A stretch of DNA of 64,000 nt from positions 1 through 64,000 of the forward strand of contig NZ_JBPDVH010000005.1 of assembly GCF_051851555.1 (NCBI RefSeq), in the 5' to 3' direction. Positions 17,299 to 26,463 of the stretch are shown piece after piece. Position 1 is the first letter of the stretch. Every line of letters starts with the position of its first letter. A model generated the notes under the pieces. The model did no database searches, had not been told where the DNA came from, and was given only the letters and a program-made list of their open reading frames with translations. Source of the stretch: Lonepinella sp051851555 (GTDB lineage: Bacteria; Pseudomonadota; Gammaproteobacteria; Enterobacterales; Pasteurellaceae). Made by a program: the position numbers and the translations under genes.

Positions 17299-17548
17299 CT
17301 TGTTGCCCTTGATGATAGTCGTTCAATTCTGCGGTGGCATTTTTTTGTAACAAAATCTGAATACGTTGCTCCGCCTGTTGCAAACGTTGTTGCCCTAACT
17401 TGGCTAAATTTACCCCATTTTCAAAGGTTTTTAACGCCTCTTCTAAGGGTAAATCGCCACTTTCTAATTGATTGACCACTTGTTCTAATTGGGTTAGTGT
17501 GCTTTCAAAATCTAATTCGGTTTCGGTTTTTTTTGATGAGCGTGCCAT
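17279..17548 (-). CDS. xseB: Exodeoxyribonuclease VII small subunit
   Basis: The 89-residue protein has the XseB core DFESTLTQLEQVVNQLESGDLPLEEALKTFENGVNLAKLGQQRLQQAEQRI, two helices that bind the large subunit XseA. ExoVII degrades single-stranded DNA from both ends. It is the first gene of the xseB-ispA-dxs operon, an arrangement conserved in gammaproteobacteria. Confidence 0.95.
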   Translation of the reverse strand: MARSSKKTETELDFESTLTQLEQVVNQLESGDLPLEEALKTFENGVNLAKLGQQRLQQAEQRIQILLQKNATAELNDYHQGQQDDDIQF

Positions 17549-17812
17549 TTAGTATTCCTGTTATTTGCTAAAGTTTAATCATTTTACAAGAAAATCAATT
17601 AAATTGGTTATTCTTTTATCCTAATCGAGGGAAATGATTTATTGGATAACATTATTTATTTGTTTTGCCATAATTTTATCTTTCAGATGACAGAGTCTTT
17701 ACAGGATTGTACAACGGGATTTTTTCACCGTCTAGGACTGTGAAATAAAATCCTTATGGGAAATTTGAAAAAAATTATGTTAAAATGTACCGCACTTTTT
17801 TGTTGCAAACTT

Positions 17813-17873
17813 GTAGGGCCGTATTGCATGCGCCCAACGTTTCGTGTTTTGGGCGTACGCAATACGCCCCTAC
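17813..17873. repeat. 25-bp inverted repeat (REP-like palindrome) upstream of thrS
   Basis: The arm at 17813-17837 (GTAGGGCCGTATTGCATGCG...) pairs with the arm at 17849-17873 (...CGCAATACGCCCCTAC), with few mismatches and a 10-nt loop, followed by ATTTTTG. It resembles dispersed REP/MITE-type palindromes containing GGGCGTATTGC. It could also act as a terminator or attenuator before thrS. Confidence 0.75.
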
Positions 17874-17953
17874 ATTTTTGTATGTGATTTTATTTTATTT
17901 AAACTCAACAAGTTGCCTTTCGTATGGGCGACCACTGTAAACAAGGATACAAC

Positions 17954-19885
17954 ATGCCTATTATTACTTTACCAGACGGTTCACAACGTCAATTCGATCA
18001 CCCTGTTTCTGTTTTAGAAGTGGCACAAAATATTGGGGCAGGTCTTGCCAAAGCTACTATTGCAGGGCGTGTTAATGGCGAGCGTAAAGACGCTTGCGAT
18101 ATGATTTCAGAAGACAGCAAATTAGAGATTATCACCGCTAAAGATGAAGATGGTTTGGAAATTATCCGCCATTCAACGGCTCACTTATTGGGACATGCCA
18201 TTAAACAATTATTCCCTGATGTCAAAATGGCCATCGGTCCGACTATCGAAAATGGCTTTTATTATGATGTGGATTTAGATCGTTCATTAACCCAAGAAGA
18301 TATTGATGCGTTGGAAAAACGTATGCTTGAATTGGCGAAAACCAATTATGATGTGGTGAAAAAGCCTGTCACTTGGAAACAAGCCCGTGATACCTTTGAA
18401 CAACGTAGCGAGCCGTATAAAATGGCGATTTTAGATGAAAACATTGAACGCACGGCAACCCCTGCGTTATACCATCACCAAGAATACATTGATATGTGCC
18501 GTGGACCGCATGTGCCGAATATGCGTTTTTGCCACCATTTTAAATTAATGAAAGTGGCGGGGGCTTATTGGCGTGGTGACAGCAAAAATAAAATGTTGCA
18601 ACGCATTTACGGCACGGCGTGGGCAGATAAAAAACAATTAACCGAGCATTTAACCCGCCTTGAAGAGGCTGCAAAACGGGATCATCGCCGTATCGGTAAA
18701 GCCTTGGATTTATACCATATGCAAGAAGAAGCCCCAGGTTTGGTGTTCTGGCATAATGATGGTTGGACGATTTTCCGTGAATTGGAAACTTTCGTGCGTA
18801 CAAAATTAAAACAGTACGATTATCAAGAAGTGAAAGGGCCTTTCATGATGGACAGAGTGCTTTGGGAGCGTACAGGTCACTGGCAAAACTACGGTGATTT
18901 AATGTTCACCACCCAATCGGAAAATCGTGAATATGCAATTAAACCGATGAACTGCCCAGGTCACGTACAGATTTTTAACCAAGGCTTGAAATCCTACCGT
19001 GATTTGCCAATTCGTATGGCGGAATTTGGTTCATGCCACCGTAACGAGCCGTCTGGTTCGTTGCACGGTTTAATGCGTGTGCGTGGTTTTACTCAAGATG
19101 ATGCGCATATTTTCTGTACCGAAGAACAAATTGAAAGTGAAGTCACCAGTTGTATTAAAATGGTTTACGACATTTACAGCACCTTTGGTTTCACTAATAT
19201 TGCCGTAAAATTATCCACTCGTCCAGAAAGCCGTATTGGTTCGGATGAAATGTGGGATCGTGCCGAAGAAGGGTTAGCCAATGCGTTACGTCACAATGGT
19301 CTTGAATATGAAATTCAAGAGGGCGAGGGGGCATTTTACGGACCGAAAATCGAATTTGCCTTGCGTGACTGCCTAGGTCGTGAATGGCAATGCGGTACGA
19401 TTCAGTTAGACTTCGCTTTACCAGGTCGCTTAAATGCGTCGTATGTTGCTGAAGATAACGACCGCCGTACGCCAGTGATGATCCACCGTGCGATCTTAGG
19501 TTCAATCGAGCGTTTTATCGGCATTATCACCGAAGAATACGCAGGTTTCTTCCCTGCATGGTTAGCTCCTGTGCAAGCGGTGGTGATGAATATTACTGAT
19601 AGCCAAGCAGACTACGTTCAAGCCGTAACGAAAAAATTATCTGACGCAGGTTTGCGTGTGAAATCTGATTTACGTAACGAAAAAGTCGGTTTCAAAATCC
19701 GTGAACACACCTTACGCCGAGTGCCTTATATGCTTGTTTGTGGTGATAAAGAAATCGCTGAAAACAAAATTGCGGTAAGAACGCGTAAAGGGGCGGATTT
19801 AGGTACTTATGATGTCGATGAATTTGTGCAAATCTTAAAAGAACAGGTTCGAGTAAGAGCGCTAAAATTAATTAGCGAAGAATAA
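17954..19885 (+). CDS. thrS: Threonyl-tRNA synthetase
   Basis: A 643-residue class II synthetase. It has an N-terminal TGS domain (MPIITLPDGSQRQFDHPVSV), a second editing domain (HSTAHLLGHAIKQLFPD), the catalytic core with NCPGHVQIF and CHRNEPSGSLHGLMRVRGFTQDDAHIFC, and a C-terminal anticodon-binding domain (LRNEKVGFKIREHTL). AAGGA 8 bp before ATG 17954 and the family length fix the start; the in-frame start 30 bp upstream was rejected. The leader of about 80 bp downstream of the palindrome could carry an autoregulatory operator as in E. coli, but I did not identify one. Confidence 0.97.
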   Translation: MPIITLPDGSQRQFDHPVSVLEVAQNIGAGLAKATIAGRVNGERKDACDMISEDSKLEIITAKDEDGLEIIRHSTAHLLGHAIKQLFPDVKMAIGPTIENGFYYDVDLDRSLTQEDIDALEKRMLELAKTNYDVVKKPVTWKQARDTFEQRSEPYKMAILDENIERTATPALYHHQEYIDMCRGPHVPNMRFCHHFKLMKVAGAYWRGDSKNKMLQRIYGTAWADKKQLTEHLTRLEEAAKRDHRRIGKALDLYHMQEEAPGLVFWHNDGWTIFRELETFVRTKLKQYDYQEVKGPFMMDRVLWERTGHWQNYGDLMFTTQSENREYAIKPMNCPGHVQIFNQGLKSYRDLPIRMAEFGSCHRNEPSGSLHGLMRVRGFTQDDAHIFCTEEQIESEVTSCIKMVYDIYSTFGFTNIAVKLSTRPESRIGSDEMWDRAEEGLANALRHNGLEYEIQEGEGAFYGPKIEFALRDCLGREWQCGTIQLDFALPGRLNASYVAEDNDRRTPVMIHRAILGSIERFIGIITEEYAGFFPAWLAPVQAVVMNITDSQADYVQAVTKKLSDAGLRVKSDLRNEKVGFKIREHTLRRVPYMLVCGDKEIAENKIAVRTRKGADLGTYDVDEFVQILKEQVRVRALKLISEE

Positions 19886-19942
19886 TGAAAAAACGCAGTG
19901 TAAAAAATAAACGTTTTGATCTTACTCAAAAAAGTTAGACTT

Positions 19943-20115
19943 TTACCTCAAGGACTGACGACGATATTGTATCGGACTTGGTCCTTTTAATTTTAACTGA
20001 ATACGTTCTTTATTGTAATAGCGAATATACTCATCAAACGTATAAAAATTCTCCGTTTTAGTGATTAAATTCCCTTGTTTCTATTCAACAATCTGGTCAT
20101 TTAAAAAATTTCCCC
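19943..20115 (-). pseudogene. Remnant of an IS3-family transposase (orfB C-terminus)
   Basis: On the minus strand the sequence ending at TAA (19943-19945) translates as FDEYIRYYNKERIQLKLKG then PSPIQYRRQSLR. This is the characteristic C-terminus of IS3/IS150-type transposases. Upstream the similarity fades and a stop codon interrupts, so only about 50 codons remain. AAAAAAGTTAGAC at 19928-19940 looks like a decayed IS terminal repeat. The remnant fills the gap between thrS and the next gene. Confidence 0.7.
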
Positions 20116-20197
20116 ACGCAAACCTTTGCGGTTTTGTGTTATTTTCCATTCCTTGTTAGACTAACGCTCCATAACCATAACAGAAAGGAAATAACGC

Positions 20198-20416
20198 ATG
20201 GATTATATTGAAATATTGGGCTATGTGGCCATGATTTTGGTATCAGGATCGTTTTTATTAAAAGATATTGTGAAATTACGTTTAGTCAATTTGATTGGGG
20301 CAATCTGCTTTATTATTTATGGCTTGCTGATTAGTTCATGGCCAGTGGCGGGGTTGAATATCTTTGTGGCTTGTGTGAATGGCTATTATATTTCTCAAAG
20401 CATGAAAACCAAGTAA
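20198..20416 (+). CDS. Small membrane protein of unknown function (72 aa)
   Basis: GAAAGGA precedes ATG 20198. The protein has about three hydrophobic segments (ILGYVAMILVSGSFLL, LVNLIGAICFIIYGLLI, VAGLNIFVACVNGYYI). The LGYxAxxLxxxSFLxKxxxxLRxxNLIGAxxFxxYGLLI pattern is widely seen in small bacterial membrane proteins, distantly like YgjV or SemiSWEET-type carriers. No substrate can be assigned. Confidence 0.75.
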   Translation: MDYIEILGYVAMILVSGSFLLKDIVKLRLVNLIGAICFIIYGLLISSWPVAGLNIFVACVNGYYISQSMKTK

Positions 20417-20431
20417 TTTTTTAGACCGACG

Positions 20432-20460
20432 AAAGGCGAGTATTAAGCTCGCCTTTATTT
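20432..20460. terminator. Terminator shared by the small membrane gene and matP
   Basis: AAAGGCGAG / CTCGCCTTT with loop TATTAAG, followed by ATTTT on the plus strand. It overlaps the last codon of the convergent matP. Confidence 0.8.
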
Positions 20461-20901
20461 TAGCAAATCCTTTAAACTGGCTTTCATCACTGACATTTTC
20501 TTTTCATATTGGGCTTTGTTTTCTCGTTCATCAATCATATACATAATGGTTTGTGACAACGTCATGCCCATTTTGCGAGAATATTTAGATAGGCGTTGCC
20601 AGACCGCATATTCTAAATCAATGGATTTCTTTTTAGTATGTTGTTTTTCCGCATTGAAAAAGCGTTTACGTCTGGCTCGAATGGCTTGATCTAATTTAAT
20701 GACTAAGTGTTCAGATAAATGATCGGCAATCCAAGCATCAATTTGTTCGGGCTGATTTTTGCAAGCAATCAAGGCGATTACCTTATCTTCCGCTAAACTT
20801 TTTTCTTGATAGCGAGTGATATTTTCGCCATCTCGGTGTTTCTTGGTGAGATAAAGCCATTTCCATTGGGTTTCTTGATTTTCAAGTTTTTGATATTTCA
20901 T
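20455..20901 (-). CDS. matP: Macrodomain Ter organising protein
   Basis: The 148-residue protein aligns along its length with E. coli MatP. It shares MKYQKLENQETQWKWLYLTKKHRDGENITRY, RARRKRFFNAEKQHTKKKSIDLEYAVWQRLS (ribbon-helix-helix DNA-binding part) and a C-terminal coiled coil. MatP binds matS sites in the terminus region and bridges them, linking the region to the division machinery. Divergent ycbZ-fabA follows, as in enterobacteria. Confidence 0.96.
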   Translation of the reverse strand: MKYQKLENQETQWKWLYLTKKHRDGENITRYQEKSLAEDKVIALIACKNQPEQIDAWIADHLSEHLVIKLDQAIRARRKRFFNAEKQHTKKKSIDLEYAVWQRLSKYSRKMGMTLSQTIMYMIDERENKAQYEKKMSVMKASLKDLLK

Positions 20902-21035
20902 TGTTTTCTCATTATTAGTGACGTGGTAACTGAAAATAATATACCTTTATTTTGTTTTTTTTTCTAGTAGATTTTTTGAATTTTGATGAAATGTGAGATA
21001 ATGCGTGATTATTTGATTTGATAAGAGAAAGAAAC

Positions 21036-22802
21036 GTGGCGTTATCCGAACAAAAATTAGCGTGGACCGCATTACAACCGCATTTGACGGCATTGGCAAC
21101 AGAGGCAGGGGAACAACATCTGCGAGATTTTTTCGCCTTACAACCACGAGCATGTTCGGCTTTAACCCAATTCTTGCAAAATTCGCACCGCAGTTTGTTG
21201 GTGTTAAAGGCGGACGATCAAAGCGAATATGCAAGTGCGGTGGAAAAATGGGTCAAATCACAACAAGCACCGTTACAGGTATCGGGGGTTCAGTATGAAG
21301 TGGAACAAGGGGATAGTTTTTCCTTTGCCCAAGTGAACGTTCAACCGGCCCAATCCGTGCAAGATAATTTTGCTAGCAAAAAAACCGTCGCCACGGCACT
21401 GTATTTTGATCATGCAAGTTTGTTCGGCGCAATTCGGATTCATCCGACTTCCCATGATATTCAGCTTAACGCCGGTTTGGTACATCAACTGAATCATGGC
21501 GTGTTAATTTTAAGCGTGAGCCAGTTGTTAAACCATTTTGATTGTTGGGAACGCTTAAAACATATTTTGGCCACCAAGCAATTTGATTGGTATTCCGCCC
21601 ATCCGTTTAAAGCCTTGCCGTGCGAGATTCCCAGTTATCCATTAAATTTAAAGGTGATTTTACTCGGCAATAGAGAAGAATTAGCGACCTTGAATGACCT
21701 CGTGCCAGATCTTTATCATCTTGCAGAGTATAGCGAAATTGAAAGCTATGTCAGTGTGGAAAAAGCGCCACAGCAACAGGCATGGCAACAATATGTGTTG
21801 TCTTTTGCCGAACAACAATTTTCGCCTTTAACCCCTGACGGTTTGGATAAATTATATCAATGGCTCGTCAGGGAAAGTGAAAGTCGAGTATTGATCAATA
21901 CTTCTCCTTTGAAACTCACACAAATTCTCAGTGGTGCCAGTCAGTTAAGCGCAAATCACCATGCGTTAAGTGCGGTGGATATTGAACGATATTTTCAACA
22001 GCAATCTCAGCAACAAGGTTTTCTGCGTCAACAAGCCTATGCGGATATTTTTTATCATCAAGTCTATATTGAAACGGAAAATGAGGCGGTTGGGCAAATT
22101 AACGGATTATCGGTGGTGGAATTTAGCGGCACGCCAATGTCCTTTGGCGAACCCTCTCGAATCAGTTGTATTGTGCAATTTGGTGATGGTGAAGTTATTG
22201 ATATAGAAAGAAAAAGCGAACTGGCTGGCAACGTACATGGCAAAGGCATGATGATCGCAGAAAACTGTCTAGCCAATATTTTAGACATGCCGTCCCAACT
22301 GCCTTTTTCTGCCTCGCTAGTGTTTGAACAATCTTATGGCGAAATTGACGGCGACAGTGCGTCTTTAGCGGCTTTTTTAGTGCTAGCCAGTGCGTTGTCG
22401 GATTTACCGATTCCACAATCCATTGCGGTGACGGGATCCATTGATCAGTTTGGTTTGGTGCATTCCGTGGGCGGTGTGAACGATAAAATTGAAGGCTTTT
22501 TTGCTATTTGTCAGGGCCGAGGATTAAACGGAAAACAGGGAGTAATTATTCCTGAATCCTGTTTGTATCAGCTTTCATTGACAGATGACGTGGTCACTGC
22601 GGTGAAAAATAATCAATTTTCTATTTGGGTAGTGAATGATGTGTTCGAGGCTTGTGAAATTTTGTTTGATCGTCCATTAATTGCCGAGCAGCCAGTGCAA
22701 GAAAAAAGTGCTATCGCTCAACTGATCACAAAACGTATTGAGCAATATGCTGAACAACATCATGCACCGCCATTTTGGTTAAAATGGTTTAATAAAAAAT
22801 AA
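21036..22802 (+). CDS. Lon-like protease family protein (YcbZ/LonH type)
   Basis: A 588-residue protein whose C-terminus is a Lon peptidase domain. The catalytic serine is in YGEIDGDSASLAAF and the lysine in VHSVGGVNDKIEGFF. The N-terminal half lacks an obvious Walker A motif, unlike true Lon, as in the YcbZ family. I chose GTG 21036 (MALSEQKLAWTAL), which is preceded by AAGAGAAAG; a TTG at 21018 is the alternative. It lies directly upstream of fabA as in E. coli. Confidence 0.88.
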   Translation: MALSEQKLAWTALQPHLTALATEAGEQHLRDFFALQPRACSALTQFLQNSHRSLLVLKADDQSEYASAVEKWVKSQQAPLQVSGVQYEVEQGDSFSFAQVNVQPAQSVQDNFASKKTVATALYFDHASLFGAIRIHPTSHDIQLNAGLVHQLNHGVLILSVSQLLNHFDCWERLKHILATKQFDWYSAHPFKALPCEIPSYPLNLKVILLGNREELATLNDLVPDLYHLAEYSEIESYVSVEKAPQQQAWQQYVLSFAEQQFSPLTPDGLDKLYQWLVRESESRVLINTSPLKLTQILSGASQLSANHHALSAVDIERYFQQQSQQQGFLRQQAYADIFYHQVYIETENEAVGQINGLSVVEFSGTPMSFGEPSRISCIVQFGDGEVIDIERKSELAGNVHGKGMMIAENCLANILDMPSQLPFSASLVFEQSYGEIDGDSASLAAFLVLASALSDLPIPQSIAVTGSIDQFGLVHSVGGVNDKIEGFFAICQGRGLNGKQGVIIPESCLYQLSLTDDVVTAVKNNQFSIWVVNDVFEACEILFDRPLIAEQPVQEKSAIAQLITKRIEQYAEQHHAPPFWLKWFNKK

Positions 22803-22926
22803 CTGCTCGGAACTGTTTAGCGAACACGTGTTAGCTATATCTTTTTAAATCAAACTCTGTTAATATGGCGTTAATTCAGTGAAATCACTGAAAAACACCA
22901 TATTATTTAATTTAAAAGAGAAAAAA

Positions 22927-23472
22927 ATGACTAACACCTGTACACCAAATGCAATGCCAGAACGAAAAAATGCTTACAATTATGAAGATTTATTAGCCTC
23001 TGGACGTGGTGAATTATTCGGCGAAAAAGGCCCACAACTTCCTGCACCAACCATGTTAATGATGGATAGAGTTGTGGAAATGAACGAAACGGGCGGTTTA
23101 TTCGGTAAAGGCTATGTCGAAGCTGAATTAGATATTAAACCAGATTTATTCTTCTTCGATTGTCATTTTATCGGCGATCCAGTTATGCCAGGTTGTTTAG
23201 GTTTAGACGCTATGTGGCAGTTGGTTGGTTTCTATCTCGGTTGGATCGGTGGCGAGGGCAAAGGCCGAGCGTTAGGTGTTGGCGAAGTGAAATTCACTGG
23301 TCAAGTGTTGCCGACCAATAAAAAAGTGACCTATAAAATTCATTTCAAACGCGTGATCAACCGTAAATTAATTATGGGCGTAGCAGATGGCGAAGTGTTG
23401 GTTGATGGACGTGTGATTTACACGGCGACGGATTTGAAAGTGGGATTGTTTCAGGATACTTCAACCTTCTAA
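22927..23472 (+). CDS. fabA: 3-Hydroxydecanoyl-ACP dehydratase/isomerase
   Basis: FabA dehydrates 3-hydroxydecanoyl-ACP and isomerises trans-2- to cis-3-decenoyl-ACP, starting unsaturated fatty acid synthesis. The hot-dog fold's catalytic His and Asp lie in FFFDCHFIGDPVMPGCLGLDAMWQ. The start MTNTCTPNAM (22927) gives 181 residues. The upstream in-frame ATG at 22879 adds 16 residues unlike the family. Confidence 0.97.
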   Translation: MTNTCTPNAMPERKNAYNYEDLLASGRGELFGEKGPQLPAPTMLMMDRVVEMNETGGLFGKGYVEAELDIKPDLFFFDCHFIGDPVMPGCLGLDAMWQLVGFYLGWIGGEGKGRALGVGEVKFTGQVLPTNKKVTYKIHFKRVINRKLIMGVADGEVLVDGRVIYTATDLKVGLFQDTSTF

Positions 23473-23495
23473 TTTAATTGTAAATTGGTTTTGAT

Positions 23496-23527
23496 AAGCT
23501 CAAGGGTTGCCTTGAGCTTTTTGTTTT
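23496..23527 (+). terminator. fabA terminator
   Basis: AAGCTCAAGG / CCTTGAGCTT with loop GTTG, followed by TTTGTTTT. It lies 24 bp past fabA. Confidence 0.9.
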
Positions 23528-23531
23528 ATTT

Positions 23532-23549
23532 GTGATATAATAATATCAC
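23532..23549. promoter_or_regulatory. Promoter/operator palindrome of higBA
   Basis: GTGATATAATAATATCAC is a near-palindrome with 7-bp perfect arms. It contains the -10 box TATAAT (23536-23541); TTGAGC at 23512-23517 could be the -35 box at 18-bp spacing. A repressor bound here would block RNA polymerase, which fits autoregulation by HigA. Confidence 0.7.
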
Positions 23550-23571
23550 ACTTGTAAAAGAGAACATTGTT

Positions 23572-23847
23572 GTGATTAAAAGTTTTAAACACAAAGGATT
23601 AAAACAGTACTTTGAAAAAGGTATAACCAGAGGCATTCAAGCCAATCATCAACGTAAATTAGACGGTATTTTAGATTTAATTGATTGTGCGGAAAATGTG
23701 ACAGAATTTATGCCTTTTTATCAATGTCACGAATTAAAAGGCGACCGAAAGGGAATATATGCAATGACAGTCAATGGTAATTGGCGGATTACTTTTGAAT
23801 TTATCAACGGTGATGCTTATATTTTGAATTATGAAGATTATCATTAA
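23572..23847 (+). CDS. higB: HigB-type mRNA-interferase toxin
   Basis: The 91-residue protein (MIKSFKHKGLKQYFEKG, LKGDRKGIYAMTVNGNWRITFEF, YILNYEDYH) is a RelE-superfamily HigB toxin, expected to cleave ribosome-bound mRNA. It starts at GTG 23572. The gene precedes its antitoxin, the usual higBA order, with a 10-bp gap. The basic residues and the C-terminal YEDYH are typical of active family members. Confidence 0.9.
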   Translation: MIKSFKHKGLKQYFEKGITRGIQANHQRKLDGILDLIDCAENVTEFMPFYQCHELKGDRKGIYAMTVNGNWRITFEFINGDAYILNYEDYH

Positions 23848-23857
23848 GGAGCAAAAT

Positions 23858-24151
23858 ATGCGAAAACCAGCTCATCCAGGACAAATTTTATTAGACGGTT
23901 TTATTGAACCTAATCAAATTAAAATTAAGGAATTAGCCGAACATTTGGGTTTTTCTCGTGAAACGCTTTCTCGGGTATTGCATGGAAAAACACCAATGAC
24001 GGCAAATCTTGCTTTGCGTTTGGAAGAATCAGGCATTAGTTCCGCAAGATTATGGCTCAATTTGCAGACCAAATATGATTTATGGGAATTAAAGCAAGAA
24101 CGCACAGAAAATGTTCAGCCGTTTTATTTCAATGCAGTGGCTTGTGCTTAA
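23858..24151 (+). CDS. higA: HigA-type antitoxin (XRE/HTH)
   Basis: A 97-residue HigA/VapI-type antitoxin with helix-turn-helix IKELAEHLGFSRETLSRVLHGKTPMTANLALRLEES. The opening MRKPAHPGQILLDGFIEP is the family hallmark. AAGGAG precedes ATG 23858. It should bind the palindrome overlapping the higB promoter and neutralise HigB. Confidence 0.92.
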   Translation: MRKPAHPGQILLDGFIEPNQIKIKELAEHLGFSRETLSRVLHGKTPMTANLALRLEESGISSARLWLNLQTKYDLWELKQERTENVQPFYFNAVACA

Positions 24152-24182
24152 GATTTACCTCAAACTTTTAATCAACCCAATT

Positions 24183-24218
24183 AAAAGAAAGGATACTTTA
24201 AAAAGTATTCTTTTTTCT
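24183..24218 (+). terminator. higBA terminator
   Basis: AAAGGATACTTT / AAAGTATTCTTT with a short AA loop (one mismatch), followed by TTTCTTG. It lies about 35 bp after the higA stop. Confidence 0.8.
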
Positions 24219-24312
24219 TGTTTTTCCCTATTGAAAATGTAAGATGAATATGTCAAGCTCCTAGCTATTCTCTATGTTATTCCGTTTGTTATTTCAACTG
24301 CCAGGGCTTACA

Positions 24313-24761
24313 ATGAAATTTAAAGTGCTGTTACTTTCCACCTTAATGGGATTATCGCTTAATGCTTTGGCAAAAAGTGCTGATATTACCACTGCTAAAC
24401 TTCTCCTTGGCGATCTTTATTATTATGGATTTGGCACAGAAATTGATAAATCCAGTGGGATGTATTGGTATGTGAGGGCTGCGACACAAGGCAATGCGGA
24501 AGCACAATTTATTGTTGGGATAAATTATCTTATGGGCGATGCATTAGACTCCCTTGCTTCTATGGTATGGTTTGAAAAAGCCGCTGCCCAAGGACATGCT
24601 CGGGCCATATGTGGTATGGGTTTTTATTATCAGCATGGCATTTCATCTGATGATGAGAATGTCCCGCCACTTCTTGCGATAGATGAAAAAAAGCGAAAGC
24701 CTTGTTTGAAAAAGGTGAGAAACTTCAAAAAGGTGCTTGTGGTGGATTTGCTTATGATTAA
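24313..24761 (+). pseudogene. Sel1-repeat periplasmic protein with a frameshift in an A-run
   Basis: ATG 24313 starts a signal peptide (MKFKVLLLSTLMGLSLNALA) followed by Sel1-like repeats (AAATQGNAEAQFIVGINYLMGD, WFEKAAAQGHARAICGMGFYYQHG). At the seven-A run 24686-24692 the frame runs into unrelated sequence. Adding one A restores KKAKALFEKGEKLQKGACGG then FAYD and a stop at 24759-24761, one base before the convergent smrB. It is therefore a broken gene, a phase-variable gene or a sequencing error. Sel1 proteins usually mediate protein-protein contacts; the role here is unknown. Confidence 0.75.
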
Positions 24762-25274
24762 TCACCCCACCAACACCAAAATTGCCGCATCACCGCCCCA
24801 TTCTCTTGGGGCTTGATGTAATGCTCGTACTTTAGGATGTTGCACTAGCCAACGGGGGATTTGTTTTTTTAGGGTAAAGGTGCCGTAGCCCGTCATAATG
24901 CTTGCACAAAAAAGATTGTCGTTTTCGCAGGCTTGAATTAGGCTTGCCAGTTCTAATTTGGCTTGTTCTCGGGTTAATCCATGTAAATCTAAAAAAATTT
25001 CAGGAGCAAAATCACCACGGCGAAGTTGTTTTAACAAATAGCTGTTTTCATTTTCTCGCAAATATTTCACCGCACTTTCTTCATTTAATAGGGGTTCGTA
25101 TTCATCTGAAAAATAAAACAAGGTGTCTTGCTTTTCTCGATCATTTTTAATCGCTGCTTTTTGCTGAAGTTTGAATTTATTCAGCTTTTGTGGTGGTACA
25201 TAAGTGTCTTGCTTTAACGGCTTAATGCCTTTGATTTCTTGCAAAAAAAGTGAGCGTTCGTCAATATCCGACAT
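24762..25274 (-). CDS. smrB: SmrB-type ribosome rescue endonuclease (Smr domain)
   Basis: The 170-residue protein has a basic N-terminus and a C-terminal Smr domain: FLDLHGLTREQAKLELASLI, IMTGYGTFTLKKQIPRWLVQHP, and ending GGDAAILVLV. In E. coli SmrB (YfcN) cleaves mRNA between collided ribosomes. The catalytic DLHG motif is intact, but GxGxG reads GYGTF. Its start region faces the prophage integrase. Confidence 0.92.
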   Translation of the reverse strand: MSDIDERSLFLQEIKGIKPLKQDTYVPPQKLNKFKLQQKAAIKNDREKQDTLFYFSDEYEPLLNEESAVKYLRENENSYLLKQLRRGDFAPEIFLDLHGLTREQAKLELASLIQACENDNLFCASIMTGYGTFTLKKQIPRWLVQHPKVRALHQAPREWGGDAAILVLVG

Positions 25275-25425
25275 TCTTTTTATCCTAATAACGACAAATT
25301 TCGAGAATTTCTATATACTAACGGTAAATGAAAAAAGAATAAAGCTAATATTTTAACTTTCAAAATCAATCTATTATAGAAGATAACTAAAAACCTGTTC
25401 CGAAATATAGTAAAATGTTCCGAAA

Positions 25426-26454
25426 CTAGACTTTAGTCGGATCCACGACGGCATCTCTTCTGATGTAACGTTTTGTCATTTGGATGGATGTGTGACCTAG
25501 TTGTTTTCTGGCAGCGTCATCTCCTGCAGTGAGGGATTTGTCCGTACCTGCTTTAGCACGAAGATCTCTAAATTGAAATTGTTTTATTTCGTTCTCAAGT
25601 GAGGGGTAAGTGGCGATGGCGAGCTTTCTCACTTTTCTAAATCTAATGGAGAGCATAGCAGGGGTTAATTTTCTTCCACGCGAATTAAGAAATAAATAGC
25701 CTGAATATTTAGCTTGTCTGCGGTCTAATATTTCTTTTAAATCCCCCTTAATTGCCATTCTCAACTTAGCACCTGTTTTTTGTTGTGTTATGTGAAGAAC
25801 GCCGTCAAAAATATGATTTTGATGAATGTTAACAACATCTACAGGGCGTTGTCCCGTTAAATAGGCGACATCCATCAAATCTTTCATATCTTGATCACAT
25901 AATTCATAGACCTTTTGATAAATATGGTCTTCAATATACACATCCCTTTTATCAAGTTTATGCTTGCTAATTCCTTCGCTTGGACAAGGATATTTTGTAT
26001 AGCCCCATTCTCTCGCCATTTGCCAAATATGATGAAATATTTTCACTTCATTGTTTGCCGAGGCTGGACTTTTTTTCCGCCATTCCAAATACATTTTGAT
26101 ATGCTTTGGTTCTATTTGATCGAGAGTGGCTGGTGGGTTGCCAAAAAACGCTTTTAATTTACTGATATAGCAACGGTGGGCAAATTGGGTGCTTCTTGCT
26201 TTATTGGGAATCACTTCTACTTCATACTTAGCAATGACATCAATGAACGTGATGATACCAGTTGGCAAAGTGCGGTCTAAATTGAGTTTAGCGGTTTCTA
26301 AAATGGCTAAGGCTTTATCTTTGCCGAGTGGTTTTTCTTTGCCGTCAGCGAGTACATAGAAATAATAGATGACATTGCCATTTTTCCGTTTACGTGTACG
26401 GCAAAGCATATTTTGCGGCAAGCCTTGATTTTCTCGTTTGCGTGGGCGAGCCAT
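25426..26454 (-). CDS. int: Phage integrase (tyrosine recombinase)
   Basis: The 342-residue protein marks the left end of a prophage. The core-binding domain spans about 70-160. The catalytic domain shows the first Arg in YLTGQRPVDVVNI, the box II region FRDLRAKAGTD, LGHTSIQMTKRYI and the Tyr nucleophile. Int catalyses att-site recombination. The attL core should lie in the 150 bp between this gene and smrB, but cannot be seen without the right end, which is outside the window. Confidence 0.93.
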   Translation of the reverse strand: MARPRKRENQGLPQNMLCRTRKRKNGNVIYYFYVLADGKEKPLGKDKALAILETAKLNLDRTLPTGIITFIDVIAKYEVEVIPNKARSTQFAHRCYISKLKAFFGNPPATLDQIEPKHIKMYLEWRKKSPASANNEVKIFHHIWQMAREWGYTKYPCPSEGISKHKLDKRDVYIEDHIYQKVYELCDQDMKDLMDVAYLTGQRPVDVVNIHQNHIFDGVLHITQQKTGAKLRMAIKGDLKEILDRRQAKYSGYLFLNSRGRKLTPAMLSIRFRKVRKLAIATYPSLENEIKQFQFRDLRAKAGTDKSLTAGDDAARKQLGHTSIQMTKRYIRRDAVVDPTKV

Positions 26455-26463
26455 AATTCCCCC

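Noticed and set aside
25275..25425. attL core site between smrB and int
   Set aside because: The right end of the prophage is outside the window, so a duplicated core cannot be identified. No tRNA gene was seen here.
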